DNA of 7,349 nucleotides from Opitutales bacterium (GCA_017633865.1 JAGBOM010000075.1:1-7349); one strand, 5' to 3'; counted from the stretch's first letter, positions 1 to 6,458 are shown. A program made the numbers and translations. Notes: generated from the letters alone by a model not told the origin.

Positions 1-28
1 ATTTTTTTTGCAAATCCATAAATATTTT

Positions 29-52
29 CGGCGCGGGGCGAGCCCCGCGCCG
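29..52 (-). terminator. GC-rich hairpin past the end of the PEP-CTERM gene
   Basis: Two perfect 10-bp arms (29-38 and 43-52) enclose a CGAG loop, 14 nt beyond the stop codon of the minus-strand gene at 67-1050. The position suits a transcription terminator or an RNA 3'-end stabiliser. On the minus strand the sequence after the stem is AAAATATTTATGG, which is not a clean U-tract, so classical Rho-independent termination is uncertain. It could also be a copy of a dispersed GC-rich palindrome. Confidence 0.45.
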
Positions 53-66
53 GTTTCAAGCGTTTT

Positions 67-1050
67 TTAATTCGCCCTTCTTCTTTTATAAACCGCGAGG
101 GCAATCGCCAAAACCGCGAAAGCCGCCGCGATGTGCGCGGGCTCGGGGACGACGGTAAAGGCGACGTCGTCAATGGCGATGTATGACGGCTCGGTCATGC
201 CCATGGAGTTGCCGATGTTTGTGATGACCGAGAAGCTCAGGCCCTTCAGAACCTCGTCGTCGCTGTCGTAAAGCTGGCTTAGGTCGACGTCGACCCAGTC
301 GAGCTCGTGGACGGTGAATTCGCCGCCGCTGCTTTGCGCCAAAATTTTGTCCACATATTTTTCGGTGAGCGAGCCGGAGTCGTCAAGCAGGCCGTAAATT
401 CTCACCGCGTAAACGCCGTCGGTGTTCAGGAAGCTGATGTACGGGTTCGTTTCGGACCAGCTGCCGCCGTGTATTGTGCCGGTTGAGGCGTTGCCGTTTT
501 CGATTACGTAGTTTGTGTAGGAGGTTAGCGAAACCTTTATGGAGGTGAAATGGACGGGGGCGTCGACCATCAGGCTTGACGGGTTGGGATAGCCGTCGAA
601 GGGGGCGGTGCAATAGGCGTCGCCGAAAACGGGGTCGCCGGAAAGCCTTTTAGCAGCCCAAGTGTAGGGGTCGCCGCCCTGGAGCATTAGCACGCCGAAG
701 TTAGAGCCGCTTGCCGCCCCGCCTTTTACGGACTCCAAGTCGTTGGTATAGTCCGTGCCGGTGTTCGCGGTCTTGTTCGACACCGCGCCGCCCGCCCAGA
801 ACATGGAATAGTCCTCGTCGTCGAATTTATATATGTATTCGAGCTTGGCGTTTACGCCGCCGCTTGAGGTGGCGAAGTCGCCGTACGAGCCGCCGGTGTA
901 GGCGCCGTCCTGCAGGTCGGCCGTGCTGTTGGGGATTTGCGCCGCGGGCACGTCTTCAAAGCCGAAAACGCCTGCGTACGAGTATGCGGCCATAAGCGTC
1001 GCCGCAATGGTTAGCATTGTCTTTTTTTGAGGTATGGATATTTTTTTCAT
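67..1050 (-). CDS. Exported DUF4465-like protein with PEP-CTERM sorting signal
   Basis: This 327-residue protein starts with a Sec signal peptide: MKK, a hydrophobic stretch at about residues 11-22, and a likely cut after S-Y-A26. The middle (about 30-298) resembles the DUF4465 beta-sandwich family: a Phe/Tyr-rich 'YSMFWAGGAVSN' segment near residue 82, a Gly/Ser-rich 'SGSNFGVL' stretch, and a late 'PSYIAIDDVAF' strand typical of carbohydrate-binding-like folds. It ends with a textbook PEP-CTERM signal: PEP at 302-304, a hydrophobic helix of about 16 residues, then KRRR at 322-325. In the known system an exosortase removes this tail during transport to the surface or extracellular matrix; no exosortase is in the window. 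The ATG at 1050 gives a proper signal peptide, but no clear Shine-Dalgarno sequence precedes it. The stop is TAA. It stands alone, facing away from the symporter operon. The biochemical role is unknown; surface binding is a guess. Confidence 0.88.
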   Translation of the reverse strand: MKKISIPQKKTMLTIAATLMAAYSYAGVFGFEDVPAAQIPNSTADLQDGAYTGGSYGDFATSSGGVNAKLEYIYKFDDEDYSMFWAGGAVSNKTANTGTDYTNDLESVKGGAASGSNFGVLMLQGGDPYTWAAKRLSGDPVFGDAYCTAPFDGYPNPSSLMVDAPVHFTSIKVSLTSYTNYVIENGNASTGTIHGGSWSETNPYISFLNTDGVYAVRIYGLLDDSGSLTEKYVDKILAQSSGGEFTVHELDWVDVDLSQLYDSDDEVLKGLSFSVITNIGNSMGMTEPSYIAIDDVAFTVVPEPAHIAAAFAVLAIALAVYKRRRAN

Positions 1051-1624
1051 TTTTTTGCTTTATCGTTTTTCGCGAACGAAGGTTGGAGATTCCCCGCGGC
1101 AAAAAACAAAAAAGCAAAACCGCCCGCGCGCCGAACGAAACAAGAAAACAAAAAAACGGCGGAGCTGCGCGGTTTACACCCTTTCAATCCTGTCGCGGGA
1201 AATCAAAGGAACGCCTGCGGCTCGTCTTCCGACTTATTTTGTTTTGCTTTCGCAAAGCTCTCGCGGCCCTTCCCGCGCGGGCTTCAAAAAAATCGAAGCC
1301 CATGCAAGCCTCCCGCCCGATATTTTTTGCGGGGGCTTTTCGCAGTGGATTGCCGCTTGATTGCCAAAAATTACGGCGGCGCGACCGTGCCCGAATTTCA
1401 CGGGCTTCCGTACGCGCGCAGGCGTGGTACCGAAGGGCGGGCCGGCGTTTTGCGCTCGCGCCGCCCTCCGAATTCAAAGAACGAAAAAAAATACTCCGGA
1501 CTCGCGCCGAAATTGTCAACAATAAACTTTTTTCTTTACTTTAAAAGCGCTTGCCCCTTAACTTTACACAGCTTTTTTCTTAGCTCTTTGAACATTTTTT
1601 TTAACAAAAAAAATCTTCTTGTAG

Positions 1625-1651
1625 GCGTATCGAAAATAGGTTTCAATACGC
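1625..1651. promoter_or_regulatory. Inverted repeat upstream of the symporter operon
   Basis: Arms GCGTAT (1625-1630) and ATACGC (1646-1651), then GAAA (1632-1635) and TTTC (1641-1644), pair around an ATAGG loop with one C/A mismatch: 10 bp in all. It lies 3 nt before a second perfect palindrome and about 150 nt before the symporter start. As DNA it could be an operator for a sugar-responsive regulator. If transcribed it could be an RNA hairpin, but the best -10 box lies downstream, which favours DNA binding. The regulator is unknown. Confidence 0.45.
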
Positions 1652-1654
1652 TGA

Positions 1655-1674
1655 AAAATATTTCGGAATATTTT
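1655..1674. promoter_or_regulatory. Perfect AT palindrome at the -35 position of the symporter promoter
   Basis: AAAATATT (1655-1662) and AATATTTT (1667-1674) are perfect 8-bp inverted arms around TCGG. The right arm occupies the place where the -35 element would lie for the TATATT box at 1691-1696, and no good -35 hexamer is seen there. A regulator bound here would touch the polymerase site directly, as an activator or repressor. A tetraloop hairpin in a longer transcript is the alternative. Confidence 0.45.
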
Positions 1675-1690
1675 GTTGTTTGCGGGAAAT

Positions 1691-1696
1691 TATATT
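1691..1696 (+). promoter_or_regulatory. Candidate -10 box for the symporter-galK operon
   Basis: TATATT matches the sigma-70 -10 consensus at five of six positions. The expected -35 position (about 1668-1674) is AT-rich but has no good match, suggesting an activator-dependent promoter or one with a different sigma preference. A start near 1703 would give a leader of about 100 nt. TTGTCA at 1513-1518 is an alternative -35, but no good -10 follows it at the right distance. Confidence 0.35.
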
Positions 1697-1802
1697 CAAA
1701 AAATTTCGCGCGGCGCAAAAAATCCGATTTAAAGCCTAAGTCTTTAAATAAAAACCACACAAAATCAGATAAAAATTCAACCCCCGAAAAGGAATAATCG
1801 CC

Positions 1803-3818
1803 ATGCTTTTCAGCACTCTCGACATCGCAATATTTGTAGGGTTCATCATAATAGTTCTCGCGGTGGGGCTTTATAAAAGCCGCGGAGAGGGCGGCTCGGA
1901 AGACTATTTTTTGGCGGGCAGGGGGCTGTCGTGGTGGCTGATAGGCTTTTCGCTGATAGCCGCGAACATTTCAAGCGAGCAGTTCGTGGGCATGAGCGGA
2001 AGCGCCGCGGGCATCACGGGGCTTGCAATCGCAAGCTACGAGTGGATGGCGGCAATCGCGCTTGTTTTTGTGGCGTTTTTCTTCCTGCCGAAATTCCTCA
2101 AAAGCGGAATTTACACGATGCCGCAGTTTTTGGAATACCGCTTCGACTCGTTTTCGAGAACGGTGATGTCGCTTTTGATGGTGGTGATGCTGGTTGCGGT
2201 AAACGTGACGGGCGTGATATATTCCGGCGCGCTGACGGCCTCGACGATGTTCGAGGGGCGCGAGTTCTTCGGAATCCCGATGGACTTGACGTTCTTCGCG
2301 TGGCTAATCGGGATAGTGGCGGCGACATACGTCTTTGCGGGAGGCCTTAAGGCCTGCGCGTGGGCGGACTTAATCCAGGGAGCCGCTCTTGTCGCGGGCG
2401 GCGGAATTATCGCCTATTTGGCGTTTGACGCCATGGGCGCGATAGAGGTCTCTAAAATCGCCTCGACTTCGGGCGCGGACGCTTTAAAAGGCCTTACCGA
2501 CTCGTCGGGGGCGATTGAAAAATTCGCCGCCGCCAATGCCGGCAAAATGTCGATGTTTTTGCCGAACGACAACCCCGAAGTCCCCTGGACGGCTCTCATC
2601 ATCGGGCTTTGGATTCCGAACTTCTACTACTGGGGTCTGAACCAGTACATAATGCAGCGCACGCTCGGCGCCTCGAGCCTTGCGGAGGGGCAGAAGGGCA
2701 TTTTGTTCGCGGCCTTGATGAAGCTGCTCATTCCGTTTCTCATCGTGTTTCCGGGGCTTATCGCGTTTAATTTGTATTCGGAAAAAATGGAGGCCGCGGC
2801 TTTTAGCGACGCGAAAATAGTGGCCTCCAACGCGGAGTCGCTCTCTACAATCCTGCTTGCAAACGCCCCCGCGGGCATGACCGCCCAAGAGCTCGCCAAA
2901 GCCCTTGAGGCTAAGGACTCCGAAGGCAAAATCTTCCGCAGCGTAAGCGAGGCCGACGCCGAAATTTTCATCAAAAAATTCAAGCGCGAAAAGGATAGCG
3001 GCAAGCTCGACAACGTCCGCTTCTGCTACGACGGCGGCTGGGCGAAAAAGAACCCCGCGCTCGTTCCCCTCGTCGACAAATGGAACGCGGATTTGGCCGC
3101 GAAAAACCCCGATTTCGACAACGTGTCAAGGCAGCTCGCAGGCAAGTCCGAAACCCGCAGGCTTATCGGCTACAAGTACGACACCGCCTTCGCATACCTC
3201 CTGAAGGAGCTCGTGCCCGCAAACGGCCTTACGGGCTTCATATTCGCGGCGCTTTTGGGCGCGATAATAAGCTCGCTTGCCTCTATGCTGAACGCCGCCT
3301 CCACAATATTTACGATAGACATTTTCAAGCGCTTTATAAATAAAGACGCGGGCGACAAGGCCCAAGTTCTCACGGGCAGAGTCTGCATTGTGGCCTTCAC
3401 CGTTTTGGGCTGCGTGATAGCTCCGTTTTTAAACAGCCCCTTCTTCACAAATATCTTTACGTACATTCAGGAATTTCAGGGGTTCTTGTCGCCCGGCATA
3501 CTGGCGGTGTTCCTGTTCGGGCTATTCTCCAAAAAGGCTCCGAGATTTTCGGGGGCAATCGGCATAATAGCGAGCCCCGTAATCTACGGCGCGCTCAAGT
3601 ACGCCGTTCCCGACGCGGCGTTCTTAAACAGAATGGCGGCGACCTTCTTGGCAATCCTTGCCATCATGGCGCTGCTCGCGTTTGTAAAGCCGCTTAAGCG
3701 GGAGGTTAAAATGCCCGAAAATTCCGCCTTTAAAGACGGCTCCACAAGCGCGGGCGTAAAGATTTTCGGCGCGGCGATTCTGGCTGCGGCGTTTTCCCTT
3801 TACATAATTTTCAGATAA
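1803..3818 (+). CDS. Na+/sugar symporter of the SSS family, vSGLT-like, probably for galactose
   Basis: This 671-residue inner-membrane protein has about 14 hydrophobic segments and is predicted to import a sugar using the sodium gradient. It matches Vibrio SGLT (compared from memory) at its ligands. Sugar contacts: N55, Q60, E80, N273, gate Y276, K307 and Q556 (vSGLT N64, Q69, E88, N260, Y263, K294, Q428). Sodium site: A53, I56, A487, S490, S491 (vSGLT A62, I65, A361, S364, S365). The segments SLIAANIS, NQYIMQRTL and SSLASMLN are near-diagnostic. It is longer than vSGLT because residues about 326-459 form a charged Lys/Glu/Asp/Ala-rich insert between core helices 7 and 8, predicted to face the periplasm. 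The start is supported by AAGGAA at 1789-1794, 8 nt upstream. It ends in TAA 2 nt before galK, so the two are almost surely co-transcribed. Another hexose as substrate remains possible. Confidence 0.93.
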   Translation: MLFSTLDIAIFVGFIIIVLAVGLYKSRGEGGSEDYFLAGRGLSWWLIGFSLIAANISSEQFVGMSGSAAGITGLAIASYEWMAAIALVFVAFFFLPKFLKSGIYTMPQFLEYRFDSFSRTVMSLLMVVMLVAVNVTGVIYSGALTASTMFEGREFFGIPMDLTFFAWLIGIVAATYVFAGGLKACAWADLIQGAALVAGGGIIAYLAFDAMGAIEVSKIASTSGADALKGLTDSSGAIEKFAAANAGKMSMFLPNDNPEVPWTALIIGLWIPNFYYWGLNQYIMQRTLGASSLAEGQKGILFAALMKLLIPFLIVFPGLIAFNLYSEKMEAAAFSDAKIVASNAESLSTILLANAPAGMTAQELAKALEAKDSEGKIFRSVSEADAEIFIKKFKREKDSGKLDNVRFCYDGGWAKKNPALVPLVDKWNADLAAKNPDFDNVSRQLAGKSETRRLIGYKYDTAFAYLLKELVPANGLTGFIFAALLGAIISSLASMLNAASTIFTIDIFKRFINKDAGDKAQVLTGRVCIVAFTVLGCVIAPFLNSPFFTNIFTYIQEFQGFLSPGILAVFLFGLFSKKAPRFSGAIGIIASPVIYGALKYAVPDAAFLNRMAATFLAILAIMALLAFVKPLKREVKMPENSAFKDGSTSAGVKIFGAAILAAAFSLYIIFR

Positions 3819-3820
3819 AA

Positions 3821-4984
3821 ATGCGCAAAGAAAAAGTTGTAGAAAGATTTGTGAAGGCCTACGGGGCTCTTCCCGAAGCCGTAGGCTCCGCCCCCGGCAG
3901 AATAGAGTTTATCGGCAACCATACCGACTATAACGGCGGCCTTGTAATGGGGGTCGCAATCGACAGGGGCATATCCGTGGCGCTCAAAAAGCGCGACGAC
4001 TCCCGCCTGTGCTTCTTCAACCCGAAAACGGGGGAAAAATACATTGTCGATATTTCCCGCGGCATAGAGCCCCAGCCGACGGGCGCGAACTGGGTAAACT
4101 ACCCGCTCGGCGTTCTAAAATACATGGTCGAGGCGGGGCTGGATATCGACAGGGGCTTCAACTTCGCCGATTTTTCCGACCTGCCCACGGGCGCGGGGCT
4201 AAGCTCGAGCGCGGCCATCGAAATGTCGACATGCATGGCGGTTGCAAGCCTCTACAACTTTGGCGTGGAAAAGGCCGGCGCCGTAAGAATAGGCAGGAAA
4301 AGCGAAAACAATTTCCTAAATATGCCCTGCGGAATACTCGACCAGGGCGTGTCCGTCTTCGGCAAAAAAGACTCCATAGTCTTTATCGACTGCCTAAGCG
4401 AAGAATTTTCAACCTGCCCGCTGCCGAAAGGCTGCCGCTTCGCGCTCTTTAACTCCACAAAAAAACACGCGCTTGTCGAGGGGCTTTACGCCGAACGCCA
4501 CAGCGAGTGCATGGAGGCCGCCAAAGCCCTATCGCGGGGCGGGGAGGAAAGGCCGCTGCGCTTCTTCGGCCTAAGCGCGCTTGAGGAGTCGAAAGGCAAA
4601 ATGAGCCCCAAGGCTTATATGCGCGCGCGTCACGTAATTTCGGAAAACGCGAGGGTAGCCGAGGCCGCAAAACTGCTTAAGGAAAATAAAATCGCCGAGG
4701 CGGGGAAACTCCTTTACGCCTCGCACGAAAGCTCGAGAACGCTCTTTGAAAACTCCTGCGAAGAGCTCGACACGCTCGTCGACCTTTTAAAGGCCGACAA
4801 AAACGTTTACGGCGCGCGCCTTAGCGGCGGCGGATTCGGGGGGGCGGTTATGGCGCTTGTCAGCCCCGAATTTTCGCAGGCCGACGCGGAGCGGGTCGCG
4901 AAAAAGTATGCCGAAAAATTCGGCGCGACCCCGAAAATTCTGGAATGCCGCGCGGACGACGGAGCCTGCGGGGAACTCCTCTAA
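3821..4984 (+). CDS. galK: Galactokinase (GHMP kinase family)
   Basis: This 387-residue cytoplasmic enzyme, of normal family length, should phosphorylate galactose to galactose-1-phosphate with ATP, the first committed Leloir step. All three GHMP motifs are present. Motif 1, at residues 24-40, reads PGRIEFIGNHTDYNGG with R27, H34 and D36. Motif 2, the phosphate-binding loop LPTGAGLSSSAAIE, is at 121-134, with E134 as probable Mg2+ ligand. Motif 3, ARLSGGGFGGAV, is at about 332-343. The predicted catalytic base is D174 in MPCGILDQ (human GALK1 D186). The classical motif 1 has GEHTDY; here N33 replaces the Glu that contacts sugar in GALK1. This form is, as I recall, common in PVC and Bacteroidota relatives, so the substrate could be galactose or a related sugar. 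The start follows the symporter stop by 2 nt with no clear Shine-Dalgarno, pointing to translational coupling. A 7-bp inverted repeat (4967-4973/4986-4992) spans the TAA stop. Confidence 0.92.
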   Translation: MRKEKVVERFVKAYGALPEAVGSAPGRIEFIGNHTDYNGGLVMGVAIDRGISVALKKRDDSRLCFFNPKTGEKYIVDISRGIEPQPTGANWVNYPLGVLKYMVEAGLDIDRGFNFADFSDLPTGAGLSSSAAIEMSTCMAVASLYNFGVEKAGAVRIGRKSENNFLNMPCGILDQGVSVFGKKDSIVFIDCLSEEFSTCPLPKGCRFALFNSTKKHALVEGLYAERHSECMEAAKALSRGGEERPLRFFGLSALEESKGKMSPKAYMRARHVISENARVAEAAKLLKENKIAEAGKLLYASHESSRTLFENSCEELDTLVDLLKADKNVYGARLSGGGFGGAVMALVSPEFSQADAERVAKKYAEKFGATPKILECRADDGACGELL

Positions 4985-5051
4985 CCCCCGCAAGGCCGAG
5001 GCGCGAAAAATCCGTTTAAAAATAGGCGAAGCGAAAATCGCTTTTTTACAC

Positions 5052-5092
5052 AAAAAAACGCGGAAAAGTTTTTTTCTTTCCCGCGTTTTTTT
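5052..5092. terminator. Bidirectional intrinsic terminator between galK and the lipoprotein gene
   Basis: A7-CGCGG pairs with CCGCG-T7 and the stem continues inward through GAAAAG/CTTTC with slight imperfection, leaving a T-rich loop. The T7 (5086-5092) follows the stem on the plus strand and the A7 (5052-5058) supplies a U-tract on the minus strand, so it can end both the symporter-galK transcript and the facing lipoprotein transcript. It sits about 70 nt after galK and about 90 nt after the lipoprotein stop. Confidence 0.85.
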
Positions 5093-5183
5093 GGTCTGGA
5101 TTTTTTGGGAGGGTGGAAGGCGCAGTCCGGCTTTGCCGCCAAGCTTCTTGGCTAAAAAATCCGCTTTGCAAACGCGAAGAAAC

Positions 5184-5414
5184 CTAAAAATAGACATCCA
5201 TCTCGGGGCGGCCTTCGGAATTTTCCTTGCGCTTTTTTTCGTACTCCTTGCGGATTTTCACGTTCTCGGAGTCGAAATAGCTCGAGTGGTCGGGCGAGTC
5301 GAACATCTGCCTGTCGAGAAAATTTGAATTGCTGTCGTAAAAATCCTCGACGCGGCAGGCGCTTACCCCGCCCGCCATTACCGCCAAACACAAAATCGAA
5401 AATAAAAGCCTCAT
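5184..5414 (-). CDS. Small predicted lipoprotein of unknown function
   Basis: This 76-residue protein starts MRLLFSILCLAVMAGGVSAC. The hydrophobic stretch ends in a lipobox-like V17-S18-A19-C20, so signal peptidase II would leave a lipid-anchored Cys20 and a mature chain of about 57 residues. That chain has an acidic, aromatic first half (DFYDSNSNF, DSPDHSSYFDSEN) and a basic, probably helical second half (KIRKEYEKKRKEN), ending MDVYF. I recognise no family. The frame is open further upstream to about 5576, but I prefer the ATG at 5414 because it starts the signal peptide exactly, has AGGGG just upstream, and lies after the strong hairpin at 5496-5549. The stop is TAG. It is bounded by a terminator-like hairpin on each side, so it is probably its own transcription unit; TAAAAT (minus strand, 5456-5461) is a possible -10 box. 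Confidence 0.66.
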   Translation of the reverse strand: MRLLFSILCLAVMAGGVSACRVEDFYDSNSNFLDRQMFDSPDHSSYFDSENVKIRKEYEKKRKENSEGRPEMDVYF

Positions 5415-5495
5415 TGCCCCTAAATCAAAACCCAAAATTTTCTCTACATCAAGCCATTTTATGCGATTGCTTTTGGCGCATTTCGGCGTTGCTTC

Positions 5496-5549
5496 AAAAA
5501 ACCTACAATAGTCATGTGCGTTAAGCACACTCCTATCGTAGGTTTTTTT
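5496..5549. terminator. Long imperfect hairpin, probable bidirectional terminator
   Basis: Arms AAAAAACCTAC (5496-5506) and GTAGGTTTTTT (5538-5548) pair perfectly. After one A/C mismatch, ATAG (5508-5511) pairs with CTAT (5533-5536). A 3x3 internal loop follows, then TGTGC (5515-5519) pairs with GCACA (5525-5529) around GTTAA: about 20 bp in all. On the minus strand the A-run becomes a U-tract 46-101 nt after the isomerase-like gene's two possible stops, where its terminator is expected. On the plus strand T7 follows too. Confidence 0.78.
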
Positions 5550-5594
5550 CGCGCCTTGAACTGCATCCAAAATCAATCGCCTAAACGGCCTAAA

Positions 5595-5633
5595 CTAATT
5601 CTTGCGCAGAAAGTCTATGCACTTCTTGACCTG
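5595..5633 (-). other. Possible cut-off C-terminus of the exported isomerase
   Basis: Directly after the TAG at 5634-5636, the same minus-strand frame reads QVKKCIDFLRKN and then a second TAG (5595-5597). Relatives of this family, from memory, end with an acidic 'IEYExxWDNN' segment followed by a short helix such as 'PEIxxCVxFxR'. The 12 codons here fit that helix, so the normal gene probably ended at 5595 and the first TAG is a nonsense change, an assembly error or a read-through codon. Confidence 0.55.
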
Positions 5634-6458
5634 CTAGAGGTTGTTGTCCCACTCGGCCTCGTATTCGATTACGAACCAGCCGTCGTACTTCTGCTTGTCG
5701 AGCTCCTTGAGCATTTCCTTGTCCTTAAGCTGGCCTTCGCCGAAGGGCACGCAGAGGTTTTGCGGGTTGCCGAACTCCTTTTGGTCTTTAAAGTGCAGGG
5801 TCTTGAACTTGCCCTTCAGCGCCTTCAAGCCCGCGATGGGGTCGAGGTTGCAGCGCGACCAGTGGCCGACGTCCGCGCCCGAGAACACGTGCTTATACTT
5901 GCCCTGTTCGAGCAGGATTTTTACGACCTGCGGGTGCCAGTACTGGTTTGACGAGCCCTTTTCGTGGTTGTGTATGCAAAGGTCGACTTCGTTGTTGCCG
6001 AACTTTTCGGAGCATTTTTCAAAAGTGTCCCAGTCGCGGACGGGGCTTTCGGTAACGATGCGCTCGATGCCGAACTCTTTGCAGAAGGCCATAGTCTTTT
6101 TAAAATTGTCTTCGTTGTTGGGTGCGCCGGTGCAGCCTATCGACACGATTTTCAAGTTTGCGTCGGCGAGCATCTTTTTGACGTTTTCGATGTCTTGCTT
6201 CGCCATTCTTTCGTTGAAGGTGATGGGCTTGCCGTTGGCGTCCACCTTTGACTTGTCTTTATAGACGCGCTGGCCGGGGTACACTTCGAGCCCGTCTATG
6301 GGCAATCCCTTCAGCTTTTCGATGGACTCTTCGAGCGAGAACCTGTTGAACGTGTAGGTTTGCACGGCTATTTTCCTGTGTTTTGCCTGCGCGGAGAGCG
6401 CGAGGCCGAAAAGCGATGTCAAAACCGCCCCAATCAATAATATGTTTTTAAGTTTCAT
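5634..6458 (-). CDS. Exported sugar phosphate isomerase/epimerase-like TIM-barrel protein, C-terminus cut by TAG
   Basis: This 274-residue product has a clear Sec signal peptide (MKLKNILL, hydrophobic core, cut after A-Q-A25), so it should act in the periplasm. The mature part is a xylose-isomerase-like TIM barrel (AP_endonuc_2 superfamily). It opens with a VQTYTF strand, and likely metal or catalytic residues are E137 (VTESPV), H163/H165 (CIHNHEK), D196 and H199 (GADVGHW), H222 (LHFKDQ) and E265 (FVIEYE). Such proteins isomerise or epimerise sugars or act on sugar derivatives with a divalent metal; the substrate cannot be read here. The predicted active-site residues all lie before the stop, but the reading frame ends early at WDNNL-TAG and 12 further codons look like the normal last helix. 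The product may therefore be slightly truncated. No clear Shine-Dalgarno precedes the ATG. It diverges from a second, cytoplasmic family member at 6663. Confidence 0.82.
   Translation of the reverse strand: MKLKNILLIGAVLTSLFGLALSAQAKHRKIAVQTYTFNRFSLEESIEKLKGLPIDGLEVYPGQRVYKDKSKVDANGKPITFNERMAKQDIENVKKMLADANLKIVSIGCTGAPNNEDNFKKTMAFCKEFGIERIVTESPVRDWDTFEKCSEKFGNNEVDLCIHNHEKGSSNQYWHPQVVKILLEQGKYKHVFSGADVGHWSRCNLDPIAGLKALKGKFKTLHFKDQKEFGNPQNLCVPFGEGQLKDKEMLKELDKQKYDGWFVIEYEAEWDNNL

Larger units (their letters stand above)
1051..1802. other. Long intergenic region, no convincing gene
   Basis: These 752 nt separate divergent genes. The left part (to about 1500) is GC-rich with A-runs and contains inverted repeats: 7-bp arms at 1279-1285/1295-1301 around an AAAAAAATC loop, and a longer imperfect GC stem at about 1431-1470 with a core at 1434-1440/1461-1467. 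The right part is strongly AT-rich, with T8-AAC-A8 at 1595-1613, two palindromes at 1625-1674 and a -10-like box at 1691-1696. Several long open frames cross the region on both strands, but their translations are Arg/Lys/Ser-rich, resemble no family I know and lack ribosome binding sites. No tRNA or known riboswitch was recognised. A small RNA or a decayed gene in the left half cannot be excluded. Confidence 0.6.

Noticed and set aside
1595..1613. T8-AAC-A8 palindrome as a terminator or operator
   Set aside because: A homopolymer stem with only T:A pairs and a 3-nt loop is weak, and similar A/T runs are common in this window's intergenic DNA.
1027..1797. Long plus-strand open frame (256 codons) crossing the intergenic region
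   Set aside because: It overlaps the start of the PEP-CTERM gene, has no ribosome binding site, reads as Lys/Arg/Ser/Phe-rich sequence unlike any family, and spans the promoter palindromes. Other frames in the same area are equally open.
4967..4992. Inverted repeat over the galK stop codon as the operon terminator
   Set aside because: The stem is only about 7 bp, has an 12-nt loop and no T-run, while a far better terminator lies at 5052-5092.
5515..5529. GTTAAGC in the hairpin loop resembling an integron attC core
   Set aside because: The core sequence sits in the loop rather than at the ends of the stem, there is no partner core, and no integrase or gene cassettes are present.
5415..5576. 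Upstream extension of the lipoprotein frame to 5576
   Set aside because: It needs a non-ATG start, would place the signal peptide in the middle of the protein, and would run through the hairpin at 5496-5549.
5184..6458. One continuous reading frame joining the isomerase and the lipoprotein if TAG were read as an amino acid
   Set aside because: The two frames are in phase, but a strong terminator and a complete lipoprotein signal peptide lie between them. If TAG were read generally, the lipoprotein would also run on through its own terminator. Genome-wide TAG recoding is not supported here.
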